A stretch of 64,000 nucleotides of DNA from assembly GCF_030381805.1 (NCBI RefSeq), contig NZ_JAUDRH010000005.1, positions 1 through 64,000 on the forward strand. Direction: 5' to 3'. Origin of the DNA: Chlorogloeopsis sp. ULAP01 (GTDB lineage Bacteria; Cyanobacteriota; Cyanobacteriia; Cyanobacteriales; Nostocaceae). Position 1 is the stretch's first letter. Every line of letters starts with the position of its first letter. Positions 26,862-34,493 of this stretch are shown one piece after another. The notes under the pieces were generated by a model. That model worked only from the letters and a program-made list of their open reading frames with translations, was not told the origin of the DNA and searched no databases. A program made the position numbers and the translations under genes.

Positions 26862-27905
26862 TTATGATTTTTGTGCTTGGGTACTAGAAGCATCAACCAC
26901 TTTTTGCGATTCCTGCTCAATGGTTGTCACCAGCTTGGTTACTTCTTCTGGTGTTTTGACTGGTTTTGCTGGCGGAGTTACACTAGGCCAAACTTTTAAT
27001 AGTTCAGCCATATTCGTCTCAATAGCTTTGTGCGCTGTGGGATTCTTTTTAGCTACTTGACTAGAAATACCTTTGTACAAGTCGTTAGCATACACTACAA
27101 AGCCACGGGAATCTTGATACTCAATAGCTGCCGACACTTTGCCATTGGCTATTGCCGCGCCATATTCCGAATTGGCAGCATCAAGCAAGCCATTCATCAC
27201 TTGAAGAACGAATGAAGGATTAGTCCGTTCAGTTTCACTTAAAGCAGCGATCGCTCCATCCACTGCTTGTATAGAAGAAGTTAAATCAGTTTTTACCTTG
27301 GCATCTTTGGGTTTAGCTTTTACCAAGTCTTGCAAGCTGATCAAAGTAGTCTTGAATTCCTTAACTTTGCGTTCCTTGATCTGATCTTCTACATCAACAT
27401 AAATCTCTTCCACAGGATGTCCAATATGTGGTTCTGCCTGCTTTGGCTGATTTTTATCTAATAGTTCTTGTGCTACTATCAGATGTCCTTTCATCAACCC
27501 CAGCTTGGTCATATAGTCTACATCTTTAGCTTCACCTGTAAGAACCACTTCCTCAATGGTGACTTGGTCTTTGATTTTATCAAACTGTTCCTGGGTAATT
27601 ACCTTTTTAGTCACTAAATCCTCTGGGCTACCGTAGGGGCGACTTGCCTGAATTTTATGCGATAAAGCGGGTACACCTAGCTGCCCTTCAAACTTATCTA
27701 ACTCGGATAAAATCGCAGTGTTAATATTAACTTTCTTGTTGCTGCTATGTCCACTATGACTTCCTGTATGTGTAGTTTTTGTTGCAGGATTGACATTATT
27801 CGGCGCGGGTGAATTTTCTGCTGTGGGTGTGCCGCTACTACAGGAGCTCAAAGTCACAATTGCACAAGCCGCAACACTTAAGCAAATATAACGGAATTTT
27901 ATCAT
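26862..27905 (-). CDS. Lipoprotein with helix-hairpin-helix and iron-binding-like domain
   Basis: A 347-residue exported lipoprotein; lipobox LSSC with lipidated Cys22. A His-rich Ser/Thr linker (THTGSHSGHSS) precedes a ComEA-like helix-hairpin-helix segment (59-118, VNINTAILSELDKF ... EEV). A helical domain follows with H160-x-x-H163-P-V-E166 (an HxxE arrangement also found in EfeO/imelysin iron-binding proteins). It lies between the ferritin-like and multicopper oxidase genes, so I infer periplasmic Fe binding or handover to the permease. A helix-hairpin-helix normally binds DNA, so its role in an envelope lipoprotein is unclear. EfeO or ComEA-like DNA-uptake protein are the alternatives. 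Confidence 0.72.
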   Translation of the reverse strand: MIKFRYICLSVAACAIVTLSSCSSGTPTAENSPAPNNVNPATKTTHTGSHSGHSSNKKVNINTAILSELDKFEGQLGVPALSHKIQASRPYGSPEDLVTKKVITQEQFDKIKDQVTIEEVVLTGEAKDVDYMTKLGLMKGHLIVAQELLDKNQPKQAEPHIGHPVEEIYVDVEDQIKERKVKEFKTTLISLQDLVKAKPKDAKVKTDLTSSIQAVDGAIAALSETERTNPSFVLQVMNGLLDAANSEYGAAIANGKVSAAIEYQDSRGFVVYANDLYKGISSQVAKKNPTAHKAIETNMAELLKVWPSVTPPAKPVKTPEEVTKLVTTIEQESQKVVDASSTQAQKS

Positions 27906-28244
27906 CTGTACTCCTAATAGATTTAAAAGCTAGTTATTGAAAGACTGTTAGGCTATATTTGGCAGGTAAGTTTGACACTTTGTTGTAATTTTTGCTATGT
28001 TAATTTTGCACGTAATGAAACTTTTTATCAACTAGCTATTTAATTTAAGTTACTGATTTTAACAAATTCTTTGACTTTTGTGATTAGGAACTAACGCTTG
28101 TTAAGAATATCTATTAATTAAAAGTCTAAAATGATATCAGTAAATTACTAGATTCATGCATTCCTAAAGCAGACTCTTTCACTAGTAGCCAATAGCAAAC
28201 AGTAAATTACCACATTCTTCTAGAGCCTGTTTGACTAAGCAATA
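27906..28244. other. Intergenic region upstream of the iron lipoprotein
   Basis: 339 bp of AT-rich DNA between the lipoprotein and the oxidase gene, both leftward. It presumably holds a promoter for the lipoprotein. I see no clear hairpin or box. Confidence 0.4.
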
Positions 28245-29270
28245 CTAAGCATTGTGACGTTGATTGGGAGAGCCTTTCTCAGCGACTACTTCAAATTGTC
28301 CCATGCATCCATGTTCTGCGATCGCATCTTGATGAGGATGAAACATATATTTTCCCGGATAGCGAAAAGCAAACTCTAAAATGTGTCGTTCTGCTACACC
28401 CATCGTGATTACATCTGTTTTTAGGTTAGGAGTTAGAGTCATTCCTGATGGGTAAACATCAAAAAAGTTGGCATGAAGGTGAAACGTTACAGCAGGATCG
28501 AATTCAATAATGTTGAGGACGTATAGCCGAATCAACTGATTTTGGTAAATGCGAATCGGATGCTCCATGTAATAATCCGGCAAGCCATTAAATGCGTAGT
28601 ATTCATTGTGGTTATCATCATTTACGTCATACCCAGCCATCACCAGGGCAATCTCATCTGCGGGTGGACGCGGAGTGGGTGGATCGATGATAAACATTCC
28701 ATACAGTCCTTTAGCAATGTGCCGAGTGACAGGTTCAATATGGCAGTGATAAAGATGAACGCCAAAAGGTTCAGCATCAAATTCATAAATCGCCGCACTA
28801 CCGTTGCTAACTGGACGAATACCGTCCATTGCCGCAGGATGGATGCCATGAAAATGCAGAGAGTGAGAATGCCCCGCTTTATTCAGGAACAATATGCGCA
28901 CGCGATCACCTTGTTTTGCCCTCAGTGTCGGCCCTGGAATGCGACCATTTAAATCCCATATATTGTAATCAACAGCACTATTTAGCTGTATAGCCGAAGT
29001 CCCGGCAGTCAAGCTAAATTCCCGAATTATCCGCCCATTTTCCCGCTTGGGCGTTCCATAATCAAAATCTCGAATTACCTGCATAGGGTTAGCAGCACTT
29101 TTGGCGACTGCCTCCATCTCCAAGGATGGTATTCTTACCAACTGCTTTTGGACATTTAGCCTATGCCACACCACCGCTACCCCTGCTATACCAGTTCCTG
29201 CTAACCCAAGTTTCAACAACTGACGACGACTTACTATTTTTTCTTTATTGAGAGTAAATTTATTAGGCAT
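28245..29270 (-). CDS. Two-domain multicopper oxidase, Tat-exported
   Basis: About 341 residues from ATG 29270 (MPNKFTLNKEKIVSRRQLLKLG); an earlier start 48 bp upstream is possible. The twin-arginine motif SRRQLLKLG and hydrophobic stretch direct Tat export. Copper motifs: HFHGIHPA and the type-1 site HLYHCHIEPVTRH in domain 1; FHLHANFFDVYP and MFHPHQDAIAEHG in domain 2. Domain 2 has HPH where a type-1 HCH would be, as in two-domain oxidases and nitrite-reductase relatives. It may act as a ferroxidase feeding the downstream Ftr1 permease, on the yeast Fet3/Ftr1 model; nitrite reductase is an alternative. Confidence 0.85.
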   Translation of the reverse strand: MPNKFTLNKEKIVSRRQLLKLGLAGTGIAGVAVVWHRLNVQKQLVRIPSLEMEAVAKSAANPMQVIRDFDYGTPKRENGRIIREFSLTAGTSAIQLNSAVDYNIWDLNGRIPGPTLRAKQGDRVRILFLNKAGHSHSLHFHGIHPAAMDGIRPVSNGSAAIYEFDAEPFGVHLYHCHIEPVTRHIAKGLYGMFIIDPPTPRPPADEIALVMAGYDVNDDNHNEYYAFNGLPDYYMEHPIRIYQNQLIRLYVLNIIEFDPAVTFHLHANFFDVYPSGMTLTPNLKTDVITMGVAERHILEFAFRYPGKYMFHPHQDAIAEHGCMGQFEVVAEKGSPNQRHNA

Positions 29271-30003
29271 AGCAGATCTTAGATTTGCAATTCCAAATAA
29301 ACTGCGATTATTTTGCAATTAATTTTTATTGAAGAGGAATTAAGAATTAATGTCAATAATTTTTCAATGTTTTTATGATTGCATACAAAACTCGACTTAC
29401 TTTCTACAGCACTCCGCAGAGATAAGACTTTGCTTGGTTGTACATATTACAAGGAGTTAAGTAAGTCCTTATTAATAATCATAATTAGTTTTGAGTAGTT
29501 CTTTAACAAAGATAGCGCTACTATGAGCCGCGTACAAATATCCTACTTTTTTTACATAGCTTGGTTTTTTCTCGGTGACATAATTGATATTGTGCTGATG
29601 TCAACAAGTTCGCTCACAAAAAAGGTTTTATTTATATAACTAAGCTGTTACTAACCATATGTAAGTAATATACTTAGAACATGATGATCTAGTAATTATC
29701 TATACTTAATATGGAAGATGTGGGTACTCATTAAATAAATTTTAGTTAGTTTAAATAAGCATTTTTGTAAATGTTTGACACAAATTTTGTGAATTATAAA
29801 AAGTAAATTATTATATTTTTACAATTAAAAATAATGTAAAGTAATTGATAGAAAAATTCTTGTCAATAATCCTTGGGGAATACTAGTAAATCCCCCAATA
29901 GGGCATTGTAAAAGAGACCAAAAATTTGTTTTTTATTAATTTGTGCTGTAGTTTTATTAATTACTAAACACAATGCAAATAAAAACAAAAATGGAGGCAC
30001 ATA
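29271..30003. promoter_or_regulatory. Divergent control region, oxidase and cbiM
   Basis: 733 bp between divergent genes. A Fur-box-like AT-rich palindrome (ATTAATAATCATAATTA, 29471-29487) lies about 200 bp before the oxidase start. TTGGGGA and TCCCCCAA near 29873-29899 can pair. No NikR-type palindrome or B12-box-like element was seen before cbiM. Regulator identity is speculative. Confidence 0.35.
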
Positions 30004-30927
30004 GTGCATATTCCTGATGGTTTTGTTTCTGTACCGGTGGCAGCAGCAACTGGTGCATTGAGTGTGGCAGCACTGGGTATTGCCTTAGGGCGATCGCGAG
30101 ATGCTTTTGGGATCCGACGCGCACCTGTTTTGGGTTTAACTACCGCCTTCATTTTTGCCGCCCAAATGATTAATTTCCCTGTAGCAGGCGGCACTAGCGG
30201 TCACTTGTTGGGGGGAACTTTAGCAGCGATTGTTCTTGGCAGTCCTTGGGCAGGTACGTTGTGCATCGCTACAGTTTTAATTATTCAAGCTGTGCTATTT
30301 GCCGATGGAGGCATTACAGCTTTAGGAGCGAATATTTTTAACATGGCAGTAGTTGGTGTGTGGGTAGGCTGGGGCTTAACTCAAACTTTGCAACGTTTGC
30401 TGGGAGGAACTAGAGGAAAGTTGCCCCTAGCTGCTGGCATCGCTGCTGGCGTCAGTGTTGTAGCAGCCGCGATCGTTGCTGCAATCCAATTGGCACTTTC
30501 GGGGACTGCACCTGTGAACATAGTTTTACCAGCAATGACAGGTGTGCATATTTTGATTGGTGTGGGCGAAGGTTTGATTACCGGGGGTGTATTAGCTTAT
30601 CTATCGACAGCACGGCCAGATTTGTTACCAGGAACACAACAGCAGTTACAAGGATGGTTAGTACCAGTAGTGAGTATTCTACTGATTGCTGGTGTATTGT
30701 CTTTAGTAGCTTCAGCATGGCCAGATGGTTTGGAGAGAGTTGCCGAAGACTTAGGTTTTATTAACTTAGCAGAACAAATACGAGTATCAGTACCAACACC
30801 CTTTGCTGACTACAGCATAGAGGGATTAGGCCCGATTGGCACAAGTATCGCTGGAATTCTTGGATCTGGCGTTTGCTTTGCTGTTGCCTTTGGTATTGCA
30901 CAAGTGGTGAAACCAAATAATGCTTAG
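30004..30927 (+). CDS. cbiM: Cobalt/nickel ECF transporter S-component CbiM, with fused PDGLE domain
   Basis: A 307-residue membrane protein that binds the metal in a CbiMQO-type energy-coupling transporter. The start is GTG 30004, fixed because CbiM must begin Met-His-Ile-Pro-Asp-Gly: the His2 amino-terminal metal site is built by the processed N-terminus. GGAGG lies at 29993-29997. The C-terminus carries a PDGLE segment (WPDGLERVAEDLGF), corresponding to the CbiN/PDGLE protein, fused here. The choice between cobalt and nickel cannot be made from sequence. It overlaps cbiQ by 8 bp. Confidence 0.92.
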   Translation: MHIPDGFVSVPVAAATGALSVAALGIALGRSRDAFGIRRAPVLGLTTAFIFAAQMINFPVAGGTSGHLLGGTLAAIVLGSPWAGTLCIATVLIIQAVLFADGGITALGANIFNMAVVGVWVGWGLTQTLQRLLGGTRGKLPLAAGIAAGVSVVAAAIVAAIQLALSGTAPVNIVLPAMTGVHILIGVGEGLITGGVLAYLSTARPDLLPGTQQQLQGWLVPVVSILLIAGVLSLVASAWPDGLERVAEDLGFINLAEQIRVSVPTPFADYSIEGLGPIGTSIAGILGSGVCFAVAFGIAQVVKPNNA

Positions 30928-31600
30928 ACTGTCATTACCGTTACGTTTACATCTATCTTTAGTGATTGTAGTCGGAACAGCTTTACTAAAGTACCATGCT
31001 TGGTATTGGCTGGCTGCATATGGTATGATCGCATTTATTTGGGCTGTCCTATTACGCGTACCCATTCGCCAACTTACAGGATTATTGGGTGCAGAATTAA
31101 TTTTTCTGTCTTTTTTAGCATTACCTTTGGGATGGGAGCGAGCTAGTTTTCTGCTTGTTCGTTCTTTGATTTGCTTGATCACAATGAATAGTTTTTTGTT
31201 AACTTTGCCGCCACACAGCTTTGGCATTGCTCTCAAGAGTTTACCCGTTCCAGGTGGTTTAAAGGAAAGCTTGCTATTATCTGGACAATATATAGAAATT
31301 TTGCTGGATGAAGTAACGCGAATGCAGCGTGCAGCGCAACTTAGAGGAATGAATGGCACTGCTGGATGGTTGCGATACACTAGTGCTGCTATGATCGGCA
31401 GCTTGTATCTGCGGAGTTTAGACAGGGCAGAAAGAGTTTATGCCGCAATGGTAGCTCGTGGTTATCAAGGTACACTACCAGTAGATTCCACATTAAAAGC
31501 AAAAGAGCGTTTTGTCGTGCTGACAGCTTTTGCGATCGCTTTTTGTTTGACACTAACCTCTTATCAAATATTGGGTTTTGAACTCATAACTCACAATTAG
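30920..31600 (+). CDS. cbiQ: ECF transporter T-component CbiQ
   Basis: A 226-residue membrane T-component that couples ATP hydrolysis to substrate transfer. About five hydrophobic helices; the cytosolic coupling segments show the Ala-Arg-Gly pattern (EVTRMQRAAQLRGM, and AAMVARGY) that docks into the ATPases. It overlaps the end of cbiM by 8 bp, which points to translational coupling. It is followed by a dispersed repeat and then cbiO. Confidence 0.9.
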   Translation: MLRLSLPLRLHLSLVIVVGTALLKYHAWYWLAAYGMIAFIWAVLLRVPIRQLTGLLGAELIFLSFLALPLGWERASFLLVRSLICLITMNSFLLTLPPHSFGIALKSLPVPGGLKESLLLSGQYIEILLDEVTRMQRAAQLRGMNGTAGWLRYTSAAMIGSLYLRSLDRAERVYAAMVARGYQGTLPVDSTLKAKERFVVLTAFAIAFCLTLTSYQILGFELITHN

Positions 31601-31614
31601 CTATTAGCTATTAT

Positions 31615-31685
31615 TAACCACTGTACGGGCGGGTTTAGAAGACAAATTGTCTTTTTCAGCCCAAAAATCATCAGCAAAACCCGCC
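31615..31685. repeat. Palindromic dispersed element, copy 2
   Basis: An inverted copy of the element at 17718-17789. The first 28 bp are an exact reverse complement (core GTACGGGCGGGTTTAGAAGA). Arms GCGGGTTT at 31629 and AAACCCGC ending at 31684 enclose a short AT-rich centre. It lies between cbiQ and cbiO without breaking either gene. Confidence 0.8.
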
Positions 31686-31708
31686 TCTACTAACCACTAA
31701 CTCCAAGA

Positions 31709-32428
31709 ATGTCACAAGCCTTAGTAGTTCAAAATTTAGTTTATACTTATTCCAACTCTAAACCTGTTTTACAAGAAATTTCTTTTACCCTCAATGCAGG
31801 CGATCGTGTAGCTTTAATGGGACCAACCGGTTCTGGGAAAAGCACCTTGCTTGAAAATATTATCGGCTTAAAACAACCCCAAAGCGGGAAGATTTGGATT
31901 AATGGTATTCCCGTAGAACCAAAAACTTTACCACAAGTGCGTCGTCAAATCGGTTTTGGTTTTCAAGATGCCAATGACCAACTTTTCATGCCAACAATAC
32001 TAGAAGATATTACCTTCGGGCCACGTAATTACGGTGTATCACCAGCAATAGCAATTGACAAAGCCAGGCAACTTTTAGCTGATTTTGGTTTAGAAGCTTA
32101 CGCCAACCGTTCTGCTCACGAATTGTCTGGAGGGCAAAGACGCCTTGCTGCTTTAGCTGCAATTTTAGCCCTCGAACCCGAAATTTTGATTTTAGACGAG
32201 CCGACAAATGGACTTGATCCGTCATGGCGTCGTCAATTTGCTCAACTATTATTACAGTGGCAAGGAAAGGTGATGTTAATCGCATCACATGATTTGCATT
32301 GGTTAGGCAAGGTTACTCAACGTGCTTTAGTGTTGTCTGGGGGTTGTATTCAAATAGACACTGAAATTCAGTCACTGTTACGAGAAGCAGATACTTTGGA
32401 AAGGCTAGGTTTACCCGTAGATTGGTGA
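31709..32428 (+). CDS. cbiO: ECF transporter ATPase CbiO
   Basis: A 239-residue ABC ATPase, energising the CbiM/CbiQ metal transporter. Complete motifs: Walker A GPTGSGKSTLL, Q-loop region FGFQDANDQLFM (typical of ECF ATPases), signature LSGGQRR, Walker B ILILDEPTNGLDP and switch ASHDLHW. Likely homodimeric with CbiQ. It lies 109 bp after cbiQ, separated by the repeat, so the operon may still be one transcript. Confidence 0.93.
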   Translation: MSQALVVQNLVYTYSNSKPVLQEISFTLNAGDRVALMGPTGSGKSTLLENIIGLKQPQSGKIWINGIPVEPKTLPQVRRQIGFGFQDANDQLFMPTILEDITFGPRNYGVSPAIAIDKARQLLADFGLEAYANRSAHELSGGQRRLAALAAILALEPEILILDEPTNGLDPSWRRQFAQLLLQWQGKVMLIASHDLHWLGKVTQRALVLSGGCIQIDTEIQSLLREADTLERLGLPVDW

Positions 32429-32434
32429 AGTTAT

Positions 32435-32458
32435 TCAGAAGGCAGATGGCAGAAGGAA
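32435..32458. repeat. GGCAGAA heptamer repeats
   Basis: CAGAAGGCAGATGGCAGAAGG after cbiO resembles the repeats near 18467 and 18528. Confidence 0.5.
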
Positions 32459-32573
32459 AAGATATCTAATTTCTAGAAATAAGACCTACTTAACAGTCTA
32501 ATAACTAGTTAGTAGAGGCAGGTATATTTTAAATTTATTTTTCATCCTAAAATTGGCTTGAGTAATGAATAGC

Positions 32574-32621
32574 CAAGAACGCCTATTGCTGTGCGATTTG
32601 TTGACAAGCTAGGCGTTCTTG
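32574..32621. terminator. Long-armed hairpin between convergent genes
   Basis: CAAGAACGCCTA (32574-32585) and TAGGCGTTCTTG (32610-32621) form perfect 12-bp arms around 24 nt. It lies between convergent cbiO and a DUF1269 gene and could act as a bidirectional terminator, though neither side has a U-run. Confidence 0.5.
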
Positions 32622-32686
32622 ACAAGAATCATCTAAAGAAATCAAGTTGATAGAGCTAGTTATTGCCAGGTTCTAGCGGCATATTT

Positions 32687-33343
32687 TTACTTAGCTGTCT
32701 CTAATGGTTCGTTTGTGACTTGCGCGTCCTCTACGAAGACACCGTCTTCACTGGTGAGGATACCGCTCATTTGAGTTCCTTGGGGTGTCTGAGCCACGCG
32801 ACCAACTCCTGATCCGATTGTGCCGCTACCTGCGGTATACAGCACGTTGCCACCTGCACTTAACTGCTCGGCAATATCTGCCTTGAGCGAATCGCGGACG
32901 ACTCTTTCGGCTTCTTCTGCCAGTGCAGTTTCTAAAGCTTCCAATTGTGCCTCCTGGTTGTGCTCAATCGCTGCTACAATCGCCGAACTGCCTGGAGGTA
33001 AGGCTGAACCAATTTCTTTCATTTCAGCCTTGAGTGGAGCGTTCTTCAACTTACCAATGAGTGCTCCGATCGCACCACCGCCCGCCGCAATCGCTGCAAC
33101 CGACGGTGCAGCTAGTAGCCCAACCAAGCCACCGAGTATACCACCGGTAACCAAGCCTTTGGCTGTGCGATGTTTTGCATCAGTAATCTTAACTTTACCG
33201 TTAGTGTCTTTAACAACAACTGCGGCATCTTGGATACTGATTAACCCTGCCTTTTTACCCTGCTTGAGATCTGTCATGACTTTACCTGCACCGTCGGGTG
33301 TGCTGAACGCTGCCACAATAACTTGAACTGGATTGTTACTCAT
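32687..33343 (-). CDS. DUF1269-family protein, with membrane-like Gly/Ala segment
   Basis: 218 residues. The N-terminal half matches DUF1269: VIVAAFSTPDGAGKVMTDL, then a Gly/Ala-rich hydrophobic hairpin (GLVTGGILGGLVGLLAAPSVAAIAAGGGAIGAL, about 62-94). ALPPGSSAIVAAIEH is the family's second conserved block. The C-terminal helical and Thr/Gly-rich tail is unassigned. Role unknown; DUF1269 proteins have been linked to general stress. It forms a pair with the next gene upstream. Confidence 0.8.
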   Translation of the reverse strand: MSNNPVQVIVAAFSTPDGAGKVMTDLKQGKKAGLISIQDAAVVVKDTNGKVKITDAKHRTAKGLVTGGILGGLVGLLAAPSVAAIAAGGGAIGALIGKLKNAPLKAEMKEIGSALPPGSSAIVAAIEHNQEAQLEALETALAEEAERVVRDSLKADIAEQLSAGGNVLYTAGSGTIGSGVGRVAQTPQGTQMSGILTSEDGVFVEDAQVTNEPLETAK

Positions 33344-33482
33344 GATTCATTTCTCCTTTTTTGCTCTTGATTGAAAGGTATGAATTGTCGAAATCCACGC
33401 TAGCCAAATACTGTGACATCAGGCTTGAAGGCAGTTGTGTTAGACAAGTAGCTTAACGGAGCATATTCTGAACAGAATCTAA

Positions 33483-34280
33483 CTAGACAGTCAGGGCTTC
33501 TTTCGCTAAGGTAGATGCCTGCTTAAGCTTTTCCTGCCGTTGTGCTACATCAGACTGAGTTTCTGCAATCTGCTTCTGTATCTGAGCTTTTCTTCTGTCG
33601 CTAGCAATTTTTGCCTGCTCTTGCAGTACATTGACTTTGTCTTGAAACTGACGATTGGTTTCTTCCATCCACTTGTTTGCCGCATCAACCTTGGATTGGA
33701 GTTTGCTGCGAGTGGCATCAATTTTGGCTTGGAGTTTAGCCTGCTGTTCTGCCGTTGCTGCATTGAATTCTTCCTCCAATGCTTGCAGTTCTGCTTGAGT
33801 CTCTCGGATTTCGCGATCAAGCTGATCGTCAATGACTTCGGTGCGGAGTTTACGGAATACTGTTCCTGCCAGTGGTTCCATTGATGTGTCGAGAGGAGTT
33901 GTCCAGTATTCATCAATGGATGCCACAACCGCTGCTTTACCTGGAGTTAGAACTCTGCTGACATCATCGAGAAACTCAAGGTCAATACCCATCTGGGATA
34001 TATCGCTCACTGCTCCGCCAAGAGAGCCGCTAGCCATTCCTACAGCCATGCCAACAGGGCCTGCAAGCATACCCACCATGCTGCCTAGGGCTGCACCGAA
34101 GAGGGTTTCAAGGGGGCCTGCATCGGCTTGGCGCACATCAACTTTACCGTCTGTATCCTTAGCAATGACTGCGATCGCATAGAGGACTATATCTGCCTGC
34201 TGATGCAGCTTTCTAAGTTCGTTCAAACCACTGTAAGCTTTGCTTTCGTTGTCGAAAACGACTACAACCATTTTTTCCAT
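33483..34280 (-). CDS. DUF1269-family protein with coiled-coil tail
   Basis: 265 residues. The N-terminal domain (about 1-140) has the same fold: VVVVFDNESKAYSGLNEL, hydrophobic GAALGSMVGMLAGPVGMAVG, and LTPGKAAVVASIDEYWTTPLD. From about 155 to the end it is a highly charged coiled coil (Gln/Lys/Glu-rich, starting IDDQLDREIRETQ). The coiled coil distinguishes it from its neighbour. The tail might mediate membrane-associated oligomers. It is the upstream partner of a 139-bp-spaced pair. Confidence 0.8.
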   Translation of the reverse strand: MEKMVVVVFDNESKAYSGLNELRKLHQQADIVLYAIAVIAKDTDGKVDVRQADAGPLETLFGAALGSMVGMLAGPVGMAVGMASGSLGGAVSDISQMGIDLEFLDDVSRVLTPGKAAVVASIDEYWTTPLDTSMEPLAGTVFRKLRTEVIDDQLDREIRETQAELQALEEEFNAATAEQQAKLQAKIDATRSKLQSKVDAANKWMEETNRQFQDKVNVLQEQAKIASDRRKAQIQKQIAETQSDVAQRQEKLKQASTLAKEALTV

Positions 34281-34493
34281 GTTGGTTTGCTCCTTAGTTT
34301 GAGTTGGAGAGTAATCATTGGATTAGCTTTCAGATTTGAGCTAACCCAAAAACAGCTGTGTAGGCGTTCTCGGAGCATGGGTTTTGAGGTGAAATAAATC
34401 TCCGACGTAGAACCCCTATTAAATTTTCTTGTCGCTCACTGCCACAGATTAAAGATGTAGTATCTAGAGCAGTTAAATAGGTGTCACCGAATT

